Source: an uncultured Holophagaceae bacterium
GTDB taxonomy: Bacteria > Acidobacteriota > Holophagae > Holophagales > Holophagaceae
DNA: 6,817 nt
Assembly (NCBI GenBank): GCA_903876615.1
Contig: CAIRAS010000309.1
Coordinates: 1 to 6,817, forward strand
Direction of reading: 5' to 3'
The notes below the pieces were generated by a model, which worked only from the letters and a program-made list of their open reading frames with translations, was not told where the DNA came from and ran no database searches. The position numbers and the translations under genes are program-made. Positions 1 through 6,569 of this stretch are shown piece after piece. How positions within the stretch are numbered: the stretch's first letter is position 1; each line of letters opens with the position of its first letter.

Positions 1-2
1 CC

Positions 3-2231
3 CTGGTGGAATCCGTCATCGCCCTGCCCAAGGACTTCTACAAGGTGGGCGTCAAGGGCGTGGCCCGGGTGAGTCTGCAGCGCTACGACGACAGCGGCGA
101 GGTCATCCAGGCGGAGGCCTGCCTCCTGCCGGAGCCCGCCTACGTGTCCTCCGAGTCCCTGGCCCCCTTCTACCAGGCCGTGGAGGCCTTCCTGGGCCGC
201 AACCCGGACGCCTCGCGCCTCCTGAGCCTGGACCAGATCCGGGAGCTGCCGCTGGGCAAGGCCATCGACACGGTCGCCGGCCTGGTGCCCGCCGACGTGA
301 GGCAGAAGCAGATCATCCTCGAGTGGCTGGAAGTCCAGCCCCGCCTGGAGGCCCTGCTGAAGCTGCTGGAGCTGGATGCCGCCCGCAGCGAGGTGGACCG
401 CACCCTGGACGAGAAGACGCGCCAGCGCCTCGACCAGGACCACAAGCAATACGTCTTGAACGAGAAGATGCGGGTCATCCAGCAGGAACTGGGCAAGAAG
501 GACGAGAAGGACGAGACCGCCCGCCTGCGGGGCCAGATCGAGGCCGCGGGCATGAGCGTCGAGGCCAAGGCCAAGGCCCTGGAGGAGGTCGAGCGCCTGG
601 AAGCCATGCCGCCCCAGAGCGCCGAGGCCACCGTGAGCCGGACCTACCTGGACTGGCTGCTGGCCCTGCCCTGGAAGGCCATGGCGGAGGAGCGGCTGGA
701 CCTGCTGGAGGCCGAGCAGGTGCTGGACGATGACCACTCGGGCCTGGACAAGATCAAGGCCCGCATCCTGGAGCACCTGGCCGTCATGGCGCGGCTCCGC
801 AGCCTGGGCGATGCGGCCGCCCCCGGTGACGCCGACGGGTCGGCCCCGGCCGCAGCGCCCCTTCGCGGTCCCATCCTCTGCCTGGTGGGGCCTCCCGGCG
901 TGGGCAAGACCTCGCTGGCCCGCAGCATCGCCCGCGCCCTGAACCGGCCCTTCGTGCGGCTGTCCCTGGGCGGCGTGCGCGACGAGGCGGAGATCCGCGG
1001 GCACCGCCGCACCTACATCGGCTCCATGCCTGGCCGGATCATCGCCCTGATGAAGAAGGCCAAGGTCCGCAACCCGCTCATGCTGCTGGACGAGATCGAC
1101 AAGATGGCCTCGGACTTCCGCGGGGATCCCAGCAGCGCCCTGCTGGAGGTGCTGGATCCCGAGCAGAACGCCAACTTCCAGGACCACTACCTGGATGTGG
1201 GCTTCGACCTCAGCCAGGTGCTCTTCCTCGCCACCGCCAACGTGCGGCACCACATCCCCGAACCGCTGGAGGACCGCCTCGAGATCCTCGAGCTGAGCGG
1301 CTACACCACCAAGGAGAAGCTGGCCATCGCCGAGAAGCACTTGCTGCCGCGGGCCCTCGAGGGCCACGGCATGAAGGACCTGGGCGTGCACTTCGAGCCG
1401 GCGGCCCTGGAGAAGCTGGTCCAGTCCTACACCCGCGAGGCTGGGGTGCGGCAGCTGGAGCGCGAGATCGCCAACATCCTGCGCAAGCTGGCGCGGCACA
1501 CCCTGCAGCCCAGCAAGGGCGAGGCCTTCGATCCCCTCATCACCCCTGAGCGCGTGCCGAAGCTGCTGGGACCCGAAAAGATCCTCGAGTCCCGGGCCGA
1601 GGACACCGCCCCGCCGGGGGTGGTGAATGGCCTGGCCTGGACCCCCACGGGCGGCGAGCTGCTGACCATCGAGGTCGCGGTGCTGCCGGGCAAGGGCAAC
1701 CTTAAGCTCACGGGCAAGCTGGGCGAGGTCATGCAGGAGAGCGCCAACCTGGCGCTCAGCTACGTCCGCGCGCGCAGCGAGCGCCTGGGCCTGAAGGCGA
1801 ACTTCCTCGAGACCATCGACCTCCACGTCCACGTGCCCGAGGGCGGCATCCCCAAGGACGGCCCCAGCGCCGGCATCACCCTGGCCACGGCCCTGATCTC
1901 CGTGCTCACGGGCATCCCCGTCCGGGCGGACCTGGCCATGACCGGCGAGCTGACCCTGCGGGGCCGGGTGCTGCCCATCGGCGGCCTCAAGGAGAAGCTG
2001 CTGGCGGCCCACCGCCATGGCCGGAAGGCCGTGCTCATCCCCGCCGAGAACGCCCGGCACCTGGAGGACGTCCCCGCCGAGGTCCGCGAGCAGCTGAGCA
2101 TCCACCTGGTCAGCCACATGGACGAGGTCATCCAGCTGGCCCTGACCCGCATGCCGGAACCCCTGGGCCCCGAGCCCGCCCCCACGCCCACGCCCAACCC
2201 CCTGCGGGAGAATCCGGCGACGGCGCAGTGA
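3..2231 (+). CDS. lon: Lon ATP-dependent serine protease, 5' end missing
   Basis: Lon is a cytosolic AAA+ protease that unfolds and degrades misfolded and short-lived regulatory proteins. The reading frame is open from base 3, so the start and probably some 70 residues of the N-domain lie outside the window; the GTG at 6 is an internal Val. Counting from that Val as residue 1, the visible order is the rest of the substrate-binding N-domain and coiled coil (to about 250), Walker A GPPGVGKT (295-302), the Lon signature around [13 protein letters not shown], Walker B LLDEID (about 360-365), an arginine-finger region [13 protein letters not shown], then the protease domain. The catalytic Ser is S621 in PKDGPSAG and the Lys is K664 in GGLKEK, 43 residues apart as in E. 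coli Lon. All key residues are intact. Two extras are an Ala/Gly/Pro-rich linker just before Walker A (about 268-286) and a Pro/Thr-rich tail (716-741). The promoter is not visible. No terminator follows, so read-through into the next gene is likely. Confidence 0.97.
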   Translation: MVESVIALPKDFYKVGVKGVARVSLQRYDDSGEVIQAEACLLPEPAYVSSESLAPFYQAVEAFLGRNPDASRLLSLDQIRELPLGKAIDTVAGLVPADVRQKQIILEWLEVQPRLEALLKLLELDAARSEVDRTLDEKTRQRLDQDHKQYVLNEKMRVIQQELGKKDEKDETARLRGQIEAAGMSVEAKAKALEEVERLEAMPPQSAEATVSRTYLDWLLALPWKAMAEERLDLLEAEQVLDDDHSGLDKIKARILEHLAVMARLRSLGDAAAPGDADGSAPAAAPLRGPILCLVGPPGVGKTSLARSIARALNRPFVRLSLGGVRDEAEIRGHRRTYIGSMPGRIIALMKKAKVRNPLMLLDEIDKMASDFRGDPSSALLEVLDPEQNANFQDHYLDVGFDLSQVLFLATANVRHHIPEPLEDRLEILELSGYTTKEKLAIAEKHLLPRALEGHGMKDLGVHFEPAALEKLVQSYTREAGVRQLEREIANILRKLARHTLQPSKGEAFDPLITPERVPKLLGPEKILESRAEDTAPPGVVNGLAWTPTGGELLTIEVAVLPGKGNLKLTGKLGEVMQESANLALSYVRARSERLGLKANFLETIDLHVHVPEGGIPKDGPSAGITLATALISVLTGIPVRADLAMTGELTLRGRVLPIGGLKEKLLAAHRHGRKAVLIPAENARHLEDVPAEVREQLSIHLVSHMDEVIQLALTRMPEPLGPEPAPTPTPNPLRENPATAQ

Positions 2232-2240
2232 CAGCCGAGT

Positions 2241-2256
2241 GCTGATAGCTGATAGC
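2241..2256. repeat. Short tandem repeat GCTGATA x2 plus GC
   Basis: The 33-base gap after lon contains GCTGATA twice in direct tandem, followed by GC. It is less GC-rich than the surrounding coding DNA and sits 8 bases before the ATG of the 66-residue membrane protein, where a ribosome-binding site would be expected; no clear purine-rich Shine-Dalgarno sequence is seen. The function is unknown. It may be chance, a spacer-repeat relic or a small regulatory site. Confidence 0.5.
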
Positions 2257-2264
2257 CTTGATCC

Positions 2265-2465
2265 ATGCGTTTCCTGTCGAGCCATGTCCTCCACTTCATC
2301 CTCATGGGGATGGGCATCTCCCTGGTACTGGGCCTGCTGCATCCGACCACGCGGCCCGAGCGCACTTGGGCCTCGGTGGCGAAGCATGCGGCCGGCCTCC
2401 TCGGCATCGGGCTCGTCCTGGCCTGGGTGATGTACCTGCTGCCCCGGCACCCTGTCCGGTTCTAG
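2265..2465 (+). CDS. Small two-helix membrane protein, function unknown
   Basis: A 66-residue hydrophobic protein that I do not recognise. It shows two likely membrane helices, about residues 6-27 (rich in Leu, Met and Gly) and about 41-60, joined by a short polar loop containing TTRPERTW; the tail is RHPVRF. A hairpin topology in the inner membrane is inferred. It starts at ATG 33 bases after the lon stop and ends one base before the ATG of the YihY-family gene, so it is probably translated in sequence with both. No good Shine-Dalgarno sequence precedes the ATG. I preferred this frame over two overlapping frames (2239-2430 and 2258-2503) because only this one gives a coherent two-helix protein and fits exactly between its neighbours. 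Its reality is supported by packing and composition, not by recognised homology. Confidence 0.7.
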   Translation: MRFLSSHVLHFILMGMGISLVLGLLHPTTRPERTWASVAKHAAGLLGIGLVLAWVMYLLPRHPVRF

Positions 2466-2466
2466 G

Positions 2467-3423
2467 ATGCTGGAGCCGCTCCTGGGCCGATTGGCCGCTC
2501 TGAAGGACAGAGGGGAGCAGGCCTGGAAGGCGGCCCAGCACCTCTGGCAGGAGCTTGCCCTCGCGGTGCCGCCCCTGGGTCGGGCGGGCGCCTTCGTGGC
2601 CGAGGTGCTGGGCAGGTACTACAAGGACGACTGCCTGAGCTACGCGGCGGGCCTGAGCTTCTGGCTGATCGTCAGCCTGGTGCCGCTGTCCACGCTGCTC
2701 TTCAAGCTGCTGGGCGCCATCCTCGGCAGCCGCGCCTATGGTCCCGCCACCCTGAAGACCCTGCAGGAGATCGTGCCCTTCCTGCCCCGGGAGTTCATGA
2801 TGGACGCGGTGGTGAACAGCCAGAAGATCGGGGGCATGGGCTTCTCCTGGGTCGTGCTGCTCGTCGGCAGCTACTGGGGCATCAGCCAGCTGGACACGAG
2901 CCTCGCCCACGTCTTCGGCCTGCGCATCAAGAAGCACCGCCAGACCCGCAAGAACCACCTGCTGCGCCAGGTGATCTTCCTGGTGGGCGGGCTGCTGGCC
3001 TCCGTGCTGTTCCTGGCCCTGCTGGTGGGGGGCGCGCTGCGGAAGGTGCTGCCCGGGCGGCAGTCGGACCTGCTGCACAACCTGGCCCCCCTGCTGGGAG
3101 TGGTGGTGGTCACCGTGGTGCTGCAGCACCTGCCCAGGCTGCACGTGAAGTTCCGCCACGCCTTCCTGGGTGCGGCGGTCTCCACGGCCCTCTGGTGGCT
3201 GGCGAAGTGGGGCTTCGGCGTCTACCTGCGGCACACCATGACCTGGGGCATCATGTACGGCTCACTGCTGGGCATCGTGGCCGGCCTGACGTTCCTCTAC
3301 TACAGCTGCGCCATCCTGCTGCTGGGCGCGGAGGTCACCGCCGCCTTCTACCGCCACGAGACCGGCATGATCACCGTGCCGCCCTGGCTGCGCATCAGGG
3401 TCGGCGAGCCGAAGAAACCCTAG
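2467..3423 (+). CDS. YihY/virulence factor BrkB family membrane protein
   Basis: A 318-residue integral membrane protein of the YihY/BrkB family (once misnamed ribonuclease BN). The biochemical role of the family is not settled; proposals include transport or envelope functions. After a cytoplasmic N-terminal stretch of about 50 residues there are about six membrane segments: roughly 57-88, 124-147, 167-192, 205-222, 230-254 and 263-294. Two family hallmarks are clear: the first helix with DDCLSYAAGLSFWLIVSLVP (54-73), and the last with YGSLLGIVAGLTFLYYS (264-280) followed by LLLGAEVTAAFYR (284-296). Basic loops (RIKKHRQTRKNH, 153-164) fit cytoplasmic placement. The length is normal for the family. 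The ATG is one base downstream of the TAG of the small membrane protein, with only TAGG as a weak Shine-Dalgarno sequence, so translation is probably coupled to the upstream gene. It is the last gene of the plus-strand group. Confidence 0.93.
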   Translation: MLEPLLGRLAALKDRGEQAWKAAQHLWQELALAVPPLGRAGAFVAEVLGRYYKDDCLSYAAGLSFWLIVSLVPLSTLLFKLLGAILGSRAYGPATLKTLQEIVPFLPREFMMDAVVNSQKIGGMGFSWVVLLVGSYWGISQLDTSLAHVFGLRIKKHRQTRKNHLLRQVIFLVGGLLASVLFLALLVGGALRKVLPGRQSDLLHNLAPLLGVVVVTVVLQHLPRLHVKFRHAFLGAAVSTALWWLAKWGFGVYLRHTMTWGIMYGSLLGIVAGLTFLYYSCAILLLGAEVTAAFYRHETGMITVPPWLRIRVGEPKKP

Positions 3424-3436
3424 GGTCTTGTCCCTT

Positions 3437-3460
3437 GAGTGAAACAGCCAGGTTTCACTC
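3437..3460. terminator. Perfect 9-bp hairpin between convergent genes
   Basis: GAGTGAAAC and GTTTCACTC form a perfect 9-bp stem around a 6-base loop (3446-3451). It lies 13 bases past the YihY-family stop, and the minus-strand response regulator's TGA stop (3455-3457) is inside the stem. A smaller palindrome, CCCTAGGG (3418-3425), spans the YihY-family stop. Position argues for a two-way transcription stop between converging genes. Neither strand has a T-run after the stem, so it is not a textbook intrinsic terminator; it could work with Rho or protect 3' ends. Confidence 0.6.
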
Positions 3461-4978
3461 GTCGTCGCGGCCGCGCAGGCTGTTCGGGATGGCGTAGCCG
3501 TCGGCCTTGTACTCGTTGATCTTGTTGCGCACGGTGCGCAGCGCGATATCCAGCTTTTCGGCGCAGTGGGTGCGGTTCCCCTTGAGGGCGCTCAGGGAGG
3601 AGAGCAGCCAGAAGCGCTCCAGCTCCGGCAGGCTGAGACCGAGCGGCAGTACCACGGGGGTGCCCATGGGCAGGCCGATCAGAGGCTTCTGGGGATCGGC
3701 CACCACGGCCCCGGGGGGCAGGGAGCCAGCCTCCGGACGCAGGGCGGCGGTCAGGGTTTCCTGGGGGCTCCAGCTCTCGGTGCGGCTGCTTTCCGGGGGA
3801 TCCTCGGGCATGCCGTCAAAGGCTTCGGTGGGGAGCAGCCAGTGGAGGTCGTGATGGCTGAGGCGGCGGCTCTGGCCGAGCACCACGCAGCGCTGGATGA
3901 CGTTCTCCAGCTCCCGGATGTTGCCAGCCCAGGGATGGCGGGCCAGCGCTGCGAAGAAGCTGGGCACCAGCTCGGGTATGGGGCGATCGTTTTCGCGGGC
4001 ATAGCGCTCGGCGAAGTGGGCGGCCAACAGGCTCAGGTCGCCGGGCCGGTCGCGGAGGGGCGGCAGGTCCAGGGGGATGACGTTCAGGCGGTAGTAGAGA
4101 TCCTCGCGGAACCGGCCGGCCTTCACTTCCGTCAGCAGGTCGCGGTTGGTCAGGGCGATGAGGCGCACATCCACCGGGATGGGTCGGCTGCCGCCCAGGC
4201 GGTCCACGGTGCGCTCCTGCAGGACCCGGAGCAGCTTGCCCTGGAGGGCCAGGGGCAGCTCGCCCACTTCGTCCAGCACCAGCGTGCCGCCGTCGGCCTG
4301 TTCGAAGCGGCCGGGCTTCAGGCCGTTGGCGCCCGTGAAGGCACCCTTCTCGTAGCCGAACAGCTCGGACTCCAGCAGGTTCTCGGGGATCGCGGCGCAG
4401 TTGATGGCCACGAAGGCGGCGTTGCGGCGGGGGCTCGAGCCGTGGATGAGCTTGGCCAGCAGCTCCTTGCCCGTGCCGCTCTCGGCCTGGATGAGGATGG
4501 TGGCCCGGCTGTCCGCCGCCCGGCGAGCCAGAGCCAGGGTCTCGCCCAGGACCGGGTCCTGGGTGAGGATCACGGGCGCCTCGGCCGGCTCTTCAGCCTT
4601 CAGGTGACCTTCGGATTTCATGGCCTTGTTGAGGGCGGTGGTGAGCTCTTCGGGACTAAAGGGCTTGGAGAGGAAATCGAAGGCGCCGAGGCGCATGGCC
4701 TCGCGGGCGGACTCGAGGCTGCCGAAGGCGGTGATAAGCAGCACGGGCAGACCAGGGTCCACGGCCTTCAGGCGGGCGGTGAGCTGCAGGCCGTCCATGC
4801 CGGGCATGCGGAGATCGGTCACGACCGCGTCGTAGGCACCGGGACGCACCATGCGCAGGGCTTCCTCGCCACCGCGGGCCTGTTCCGCGAAAAAGCCGGA
4901 ACGCTTGAGACTCATGGCCATCCCGTCCCGCATCCCGGGATCGTCGTCCACCACCAGCACCCGAAGAGGAGTCGCCAT
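3455..4978 (-). CDS. Sigma-54-dependent response regulator, NtrC type
   Basis: A 507-residue cytoplasmic transcription activator of two-component signalling. The receiver domain (about 5-118) has the acidic pocket DDD (11-13), phospho-acceptor D55 in [13 protein letters not shown]83 and K105 (SKPF). The AAA+ domain (about 135-370) has Walker A ESGTGKE (166-172), the sigma-54-contacting loop GAFTGA (212-217), Walker B LVLDE (233-237), and the arginine-finger region [10 protein letters not shown] (290-299). A Pro-rich linker (about 383-445) leads to a Fis-type helix-turn-helix (about 450-494, with [20 protein letters not shown]). All residues needed to activate sigma-54 polymerase are present. 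The ATG at 4978 begins right before the conserved first strand of the receiver domain; no good Shine-Dalgarno sequence precedes it. No histidine kinase gene is adjacent in the window, so its signal and target are unknown. The upstream neighbour is a degenerate relative (5018-5737). The C-terminal style resembles flagellar and nitrogen-type regulators, but I cannot assign a subfamily. Confidence 0.95.
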   Translation of the reverse strand: MATPLRVLVVDDDPGMRDGMAMSLKRSGFFAEQARGGEEALRMVRPGAYDAVVTDLRMPGMDGLQLTARLKAVDPGLPVLLITAFGSLESAREAMRLGAFDFLSKPFSPEELTTALNKAMKSEGHLKAEEPAEAPVILTQDPVLGETLALARRAADSRATILIQAESGTGKELLAKLIHGSSPRRNAAFVAINCAAIPENLLESELFGYEKGAFTGANGLKPGRFEQADGGTLVLDEVGELPLALQGKLLRVLQERTVDRLGGSRPIPVDVRLIALTNRDLLTEVKAGRFREDLYYRLNVIPLDLPPLRDRPGDLSLLAAHFAERYARENDRPIPELVPSFFAALARHPWAGNIRELENVIQRCVVLGQSRRLSHHDLHWLLPTEAFDGMPEDPPESSRTESWSPQETLTAALRPEAGSLPPGAVVADPQKPLIGLPMGTPVVLPLGLSLPELERFWLLSSLSALKGNRTHCAEKLDIALRTVRNKINEYKADGYAIPNSLRGRDDE

Positions 4979-4992
4979 GTCTGAGCACCCAG

Positions 4993-5015
4993 GCGGCCAG
5001 CGCGGCCGCTTTTTT
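4993..5015 (+). terminator. Intrinsic-terminator-like hairpin plus T6, plus-strand orientation
   Basis: GCGGCC (4993-4998), a 5-base loop and GGCCGC (5004-5009) form a GC-only 6-bp stem, extendable by a G-T and an A-T pair, followed at once by six T (5010-5015). This is the form of a Rho-independent terminator for transcription on the plus strand. However, both flanking genes, the mini-regulator and the response regulator, are on the minus strand. Read on the minus strand, the same hairpin has the A-run before it and no T-run after, and would lie in the leader just upstream of the response regulator ATG. The gap (4979-5017) holds no other feature that I can see. Confidence 0.55.
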
Positions 5016-5017
5016 CG

Positions 5018-5737
5018 TTATCGGGTGTTGGGATCCGGACTGGAGTTTTGACCGTTGCGGCGCTTGAGGACCCGGCGGGGGAGCTCGCCGGAGGCGGCTT
5101 CGCCACGGACGGGATCCCCGTGGCGGCTGATGAGCAGGTAGACCTGCCGGCGGCTCACGCCCAGGCGCTGGGCCGTCTCCACGCGGTTGCCGTAGGCGCG
5201 CCGCAGGGCCCGGTGCAGGAGGAAGCGCTCCAGCTCGTGCAGGTTGGTGGCGAGGTCCTCGGCCTCGAAGCGGGGCGGCCCGGCGGCCTCATGGCTGGGC
5301 AGCTGCCCCAGCAGCTTCCAGCGCAGCAGCCGGTTGCGCAGCTCGCGCAGGTTGCCGGGGCAGGGCAGGGCCGCCAGCGCCGAGGGCAGCGGCGGGGCCA
5401 CGCCCTCATCCTGGGCCAGGTGGGCCAGGAGGTCGGAAATGGCCTCCGGGTGCTCCTCGAGGGAAGGCAGACGCAGGGCGAGGCAGGGGGCTGCGGGTGG
5501 TGCGGGCTCGTGGGCGGCGATGACGCCCCTGGGATGCCCACCCAGCCAGCCCAGGGCCTCGGCGACGCTGGTGGCGTCGAGCCAGCCCACGCCGCGCCGC
5601 GCCGCCAGCTCGGCGGCCAGCGACTTCCGGCCGCTGCCTGGCGCACCGTACACCCAGAGCGCCTCCGGTCGGGCCAGCAACTCATCCAGGTGGGCGCCCC
5701 ACAGGGCGCTGCCCGGCAGGAGCGCCAGAGGGATCAC
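5018..5737 (-). CDS. Degenerate mini enhancer-binding-protein-like regulator with Fis-type HTH
   Basis: A 239-residue protein that reads like a sigma-54 activator with its middle removed. Residues 27-45 match the Walker A region, but the motif is GAPGSGRKS (31-39), with Arg where the invariant Lys should be. Residues 50-57 look like the strand after it. RGVIAAHEP (70-78) sits where Walker B would be, with His in place of the Asp. The GAFTGA loop, sensor I and arginine-finger region are absent. Next comes a good match to the lid: LPSLEEHPEAISDLLAHL (90-107) and CPGNLRELRNRLLRW (126-140). A Fis-type helix-turn-helix follows (about 166-207, with GNRVETAQRLGVSRRQVY), then a basic tail. I infer DNA binding without ATP-driven sigma-54 activation. 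The start is GTG at 5737, overlapping the trhA TGA by four bases, with GGGGAAGG 7 bases upstream; there is no ATG or other Met codon in the frame. The frame is intact, so it is not an obvious pseudogene. Its target is unknown. Confidence 0.85.
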   Translation of the reverse strand: MIPLALLPGSALWGAHLDELLARPEALWVYGAPGSGRKSLAAELAARRGVGWLDATSVAEALGWLGGHPRGVIAAHEPAPPAAPCLALRLPSLEEHPEAISDLLAHLAQDEGVAPPLPSALAALPCPGNLRELRNRLLRWKLLGQLPSHEAAGPPRFEAEDLATNLHELERFLLHRALRRAYGNRVETAQRLGVSRRQVYLLISRHGDPVRGEAASGELPRRVLKRRNGQNSSPDPNTR

Positions 5738-5752
5738 GGCCCGACCTTCCCC
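5734..5752 (-). promoter_or_regulatory. GTGA stop/start overlap with Shine-Dalgarno sequence
   Basis: On the minus strand the GTG start of the mini-regulator and the TGA stop of trhA share the four bases GTGA (5737-5734). A purine-rich GGGGAAGG (5752-5745) inside the last trhA codons lies 7 bases before the GTG. Together they fix the GTG as the start and indicate translational coupling to trhA. Confidence 0.75.
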
Positions 5753-6525
5753 GGGATCACGTGGAAGAGCACAGCGAACACGTGGCAGGCGCTGCCTCCC
5801 ACCACAAACAGGTGCCAGAGGGCATGGTGGTAGCGCACCCGCTCCAGGCTGTAGACAGCGGCGCCCAGGCTGTAGAACAGTCCGCCACCGAAGAGCCAGT
5901 AGAGGCCGCGGGTGGGGAGGATCTCCCCGACCGGCACCCCGCCCGCAAAGCCCGCCAGGATGGGGATGACGATGAGCCAGCCCATGGCCAGGTAGATGAG
6001 CGTGGAGATCCAGCCCATGCGTTTCACAAAGGCTGGGTTCGCGGGCGTGACGATCGGGGCGTGCAGGTGGTCCAGCGGTGGCGGGCGGAGGGCCGATTTG
6101 GCAATCCTCCCGTAGAAGATGCCCTTGAACGTAATGCCGAGGACCGCCAGACCCCAGACGAGCCCGAAGATGGTCCAGCCCCAGGAGGGTCGCGTGCGGC
6201 CCAGGGAAGACAGGCAGAAGGGCGTGTAGGTGCCGGCGATCAGCAGGAAGATGGCCGAGTGATCGAACACCTTGAACACCAGCTTGACCTTCGGGCCGCG
6301 AAAGGCGTGGTACAGCGTGGACATGAGGTAGAGGAGGATCAGGGTGGATCCGAAGATGGACGCGCCCACCACATCCCGGGCCGTGCCGTACCGGGCGGCC
6401 GCGACCACCATGACCACCAGCCCCGCGATGGCCAAGCCCACGCCGAGACCATGGGTCAGGCTGTTGGCCAGTTCTTCCCCAGAGGTCTGGGGGGGGGCGG
6501 CCGTGCGTCCGGCAGGGTGAGGCAT
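5734..6525 (-). CDS. trhA: TrhA/hemolysin III (PAQR-like) family membrane protein
   Basis: A 263-residue seven-helix inner-membrane protein of the hemolysin III/TrhA group, distantly related to eukaryotic PAQR/adiponectin receptors. Bacterial members are linked to membrane homeostasis; a hemolytic role is shown only for a few. Family marks visible are EELANSLTHGLG (17-28), SxxxH in STLYH (69-73), FDHSAIFLLIAGTYTPF (87-103), LAMGW (179-183), and the last helix HALWHLFVVGGSACH (234-248). H73, D88 and the HxxxH pair H234/H238 correspond to the conserved, probably metal-binding positions. It is longer than the usual approximately 210-220 residues because of a polar, Pro-rich stretch at about 139-168 between two helices, plus an 18-residue N-terminal extension. 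The ATG at 6525 is the only ATG or GTG start upstream of the conserved region; a stop lies 42 bases upstream in frame, and the Shine-Dalgarno sequence is weak. A C9 tract lies in codons 10-13. It is 44 bases downstream of the peptidase gene and overlaps the mini-regulator. Confidence 0.94.
   Translation of the reverse strand: MPHPAGRTAAPPQTSGEELANSLTHGLGVGLAIAGLVVMVVAAARYGTARDVVGASIFGSTLILLYLMSTLYHAFRGPKVKLVFKVFDHSAIFLLIAGTYTPFCLSSLGRTRPSWGWTIFGLVWGLAVLGITFKGIFYGRIAKSALRPPPLDHLHAPIVTPANPAFVKRMGWISTLIYLAMGWLIVIPILAGFAGGVPVGEILPTRGLYWLFGGGLFYSLGAAVYSLERVRYHHALWHLFVVGGSACHVFAVLFHVIPGKVGP
6489..6497 (-). repeat. Nine-C homopolymer in the 5' end of trhA
   Basis: On the coding strand, codons 10-13 of trhA (GCC CCC CCC CAG) contain nine C in a row. 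A single-base slip would shift the frame before the first membrane helix and abolish the protein. Tracts of this length at gene starts can act as phase-variation switches in some bacteria. In GC-rich DNA it may also be chance. Confidence 0.6.
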
Positions 6526-6549
6526 GGCATCCAGGATGACAGACTCCCC

Positions 6550-6565
6550 GGGGCGCTTCCGCCCC
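6550..6565 (-). terminator. GC-rich hairpin after the peptidase gene
   Basis: The plus-strand bases GGGGCG-CTTC-CGCCCC form a perfect 6-bp stem with a 4-base loop. It lies 4 bases past the TAG stop of the minus-strand peptidase gene and upstream of trhA. No T-run follows on the minus strand, so it may be a weak or partial terminator, or an mRNA-end or processing structure, rather than a full stop. The rest of the 44-base gap shows no promoter that I can support. Confidence 0.4.
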
Positions 6566-6569
6566 TACC

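Noticed and set aside
6..8. GTG as the start of lon
   Set aside because: The frame is open to the window edge and the following residues are already inside the Lon N-domain, so this Val is internal.
2258..2503. Alternative frames (2258-2503, 2239-2430) overlapping the 66-residue membrane protein
   Set aside because: They give Pro/Arg/Ser-rich sequences without helices; one runs into the YihY-family gene.
2544..2557. TGGCAGGAGCTTGC, resembling a sigma-54 -24/-12 promoter
   Set aside because: The spacing between GG and GC is nine rather than ten bases, and it lies within the YihY-family coding sequence.
2302..3234. Minus-strand 310-residue open frame opposite the YihY-family gene
   Set aside because: It is a Gln/His/Gly-rich antisense shadow of a well-supported six-helix membrane protein.
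3566..4984. Plus-strand 472-residue open frame opposite the response regulator
   Set aside because: Its translation is Gly/Gln/Ala/His-rich with no recognisable domain. It is the antisense shadow of a clear REC-AAA+-HTH gene in GC-rich DNA.
5018..5060. Possible sigma-70 -10 element (GATAAC on the minus strand) upstream of the response regulator
   Set aside because: No acceptable -35 element lies at the right distance, so a promoter cannot be supported.
5018..5737. Mini-regulator as a pseudogene of a full enhancer-binding protein
   Set aside because: There is no stop or frameshift; the start is coupled with a good Shine-Dalgarno sequence, and the remaining motifs are well kept. Loss of the core therefore looks settled rather than decaying, although only comparison with relatives can prove it.
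5048..5833. Plus-strand 261-residue open frame opposite the mini-regulator
   Set aside because: Composition is low-complexity (Gly, Gln, Ala). The minus-strand frame has lid and HTH motifs and a coupled start, so it is the real gene.
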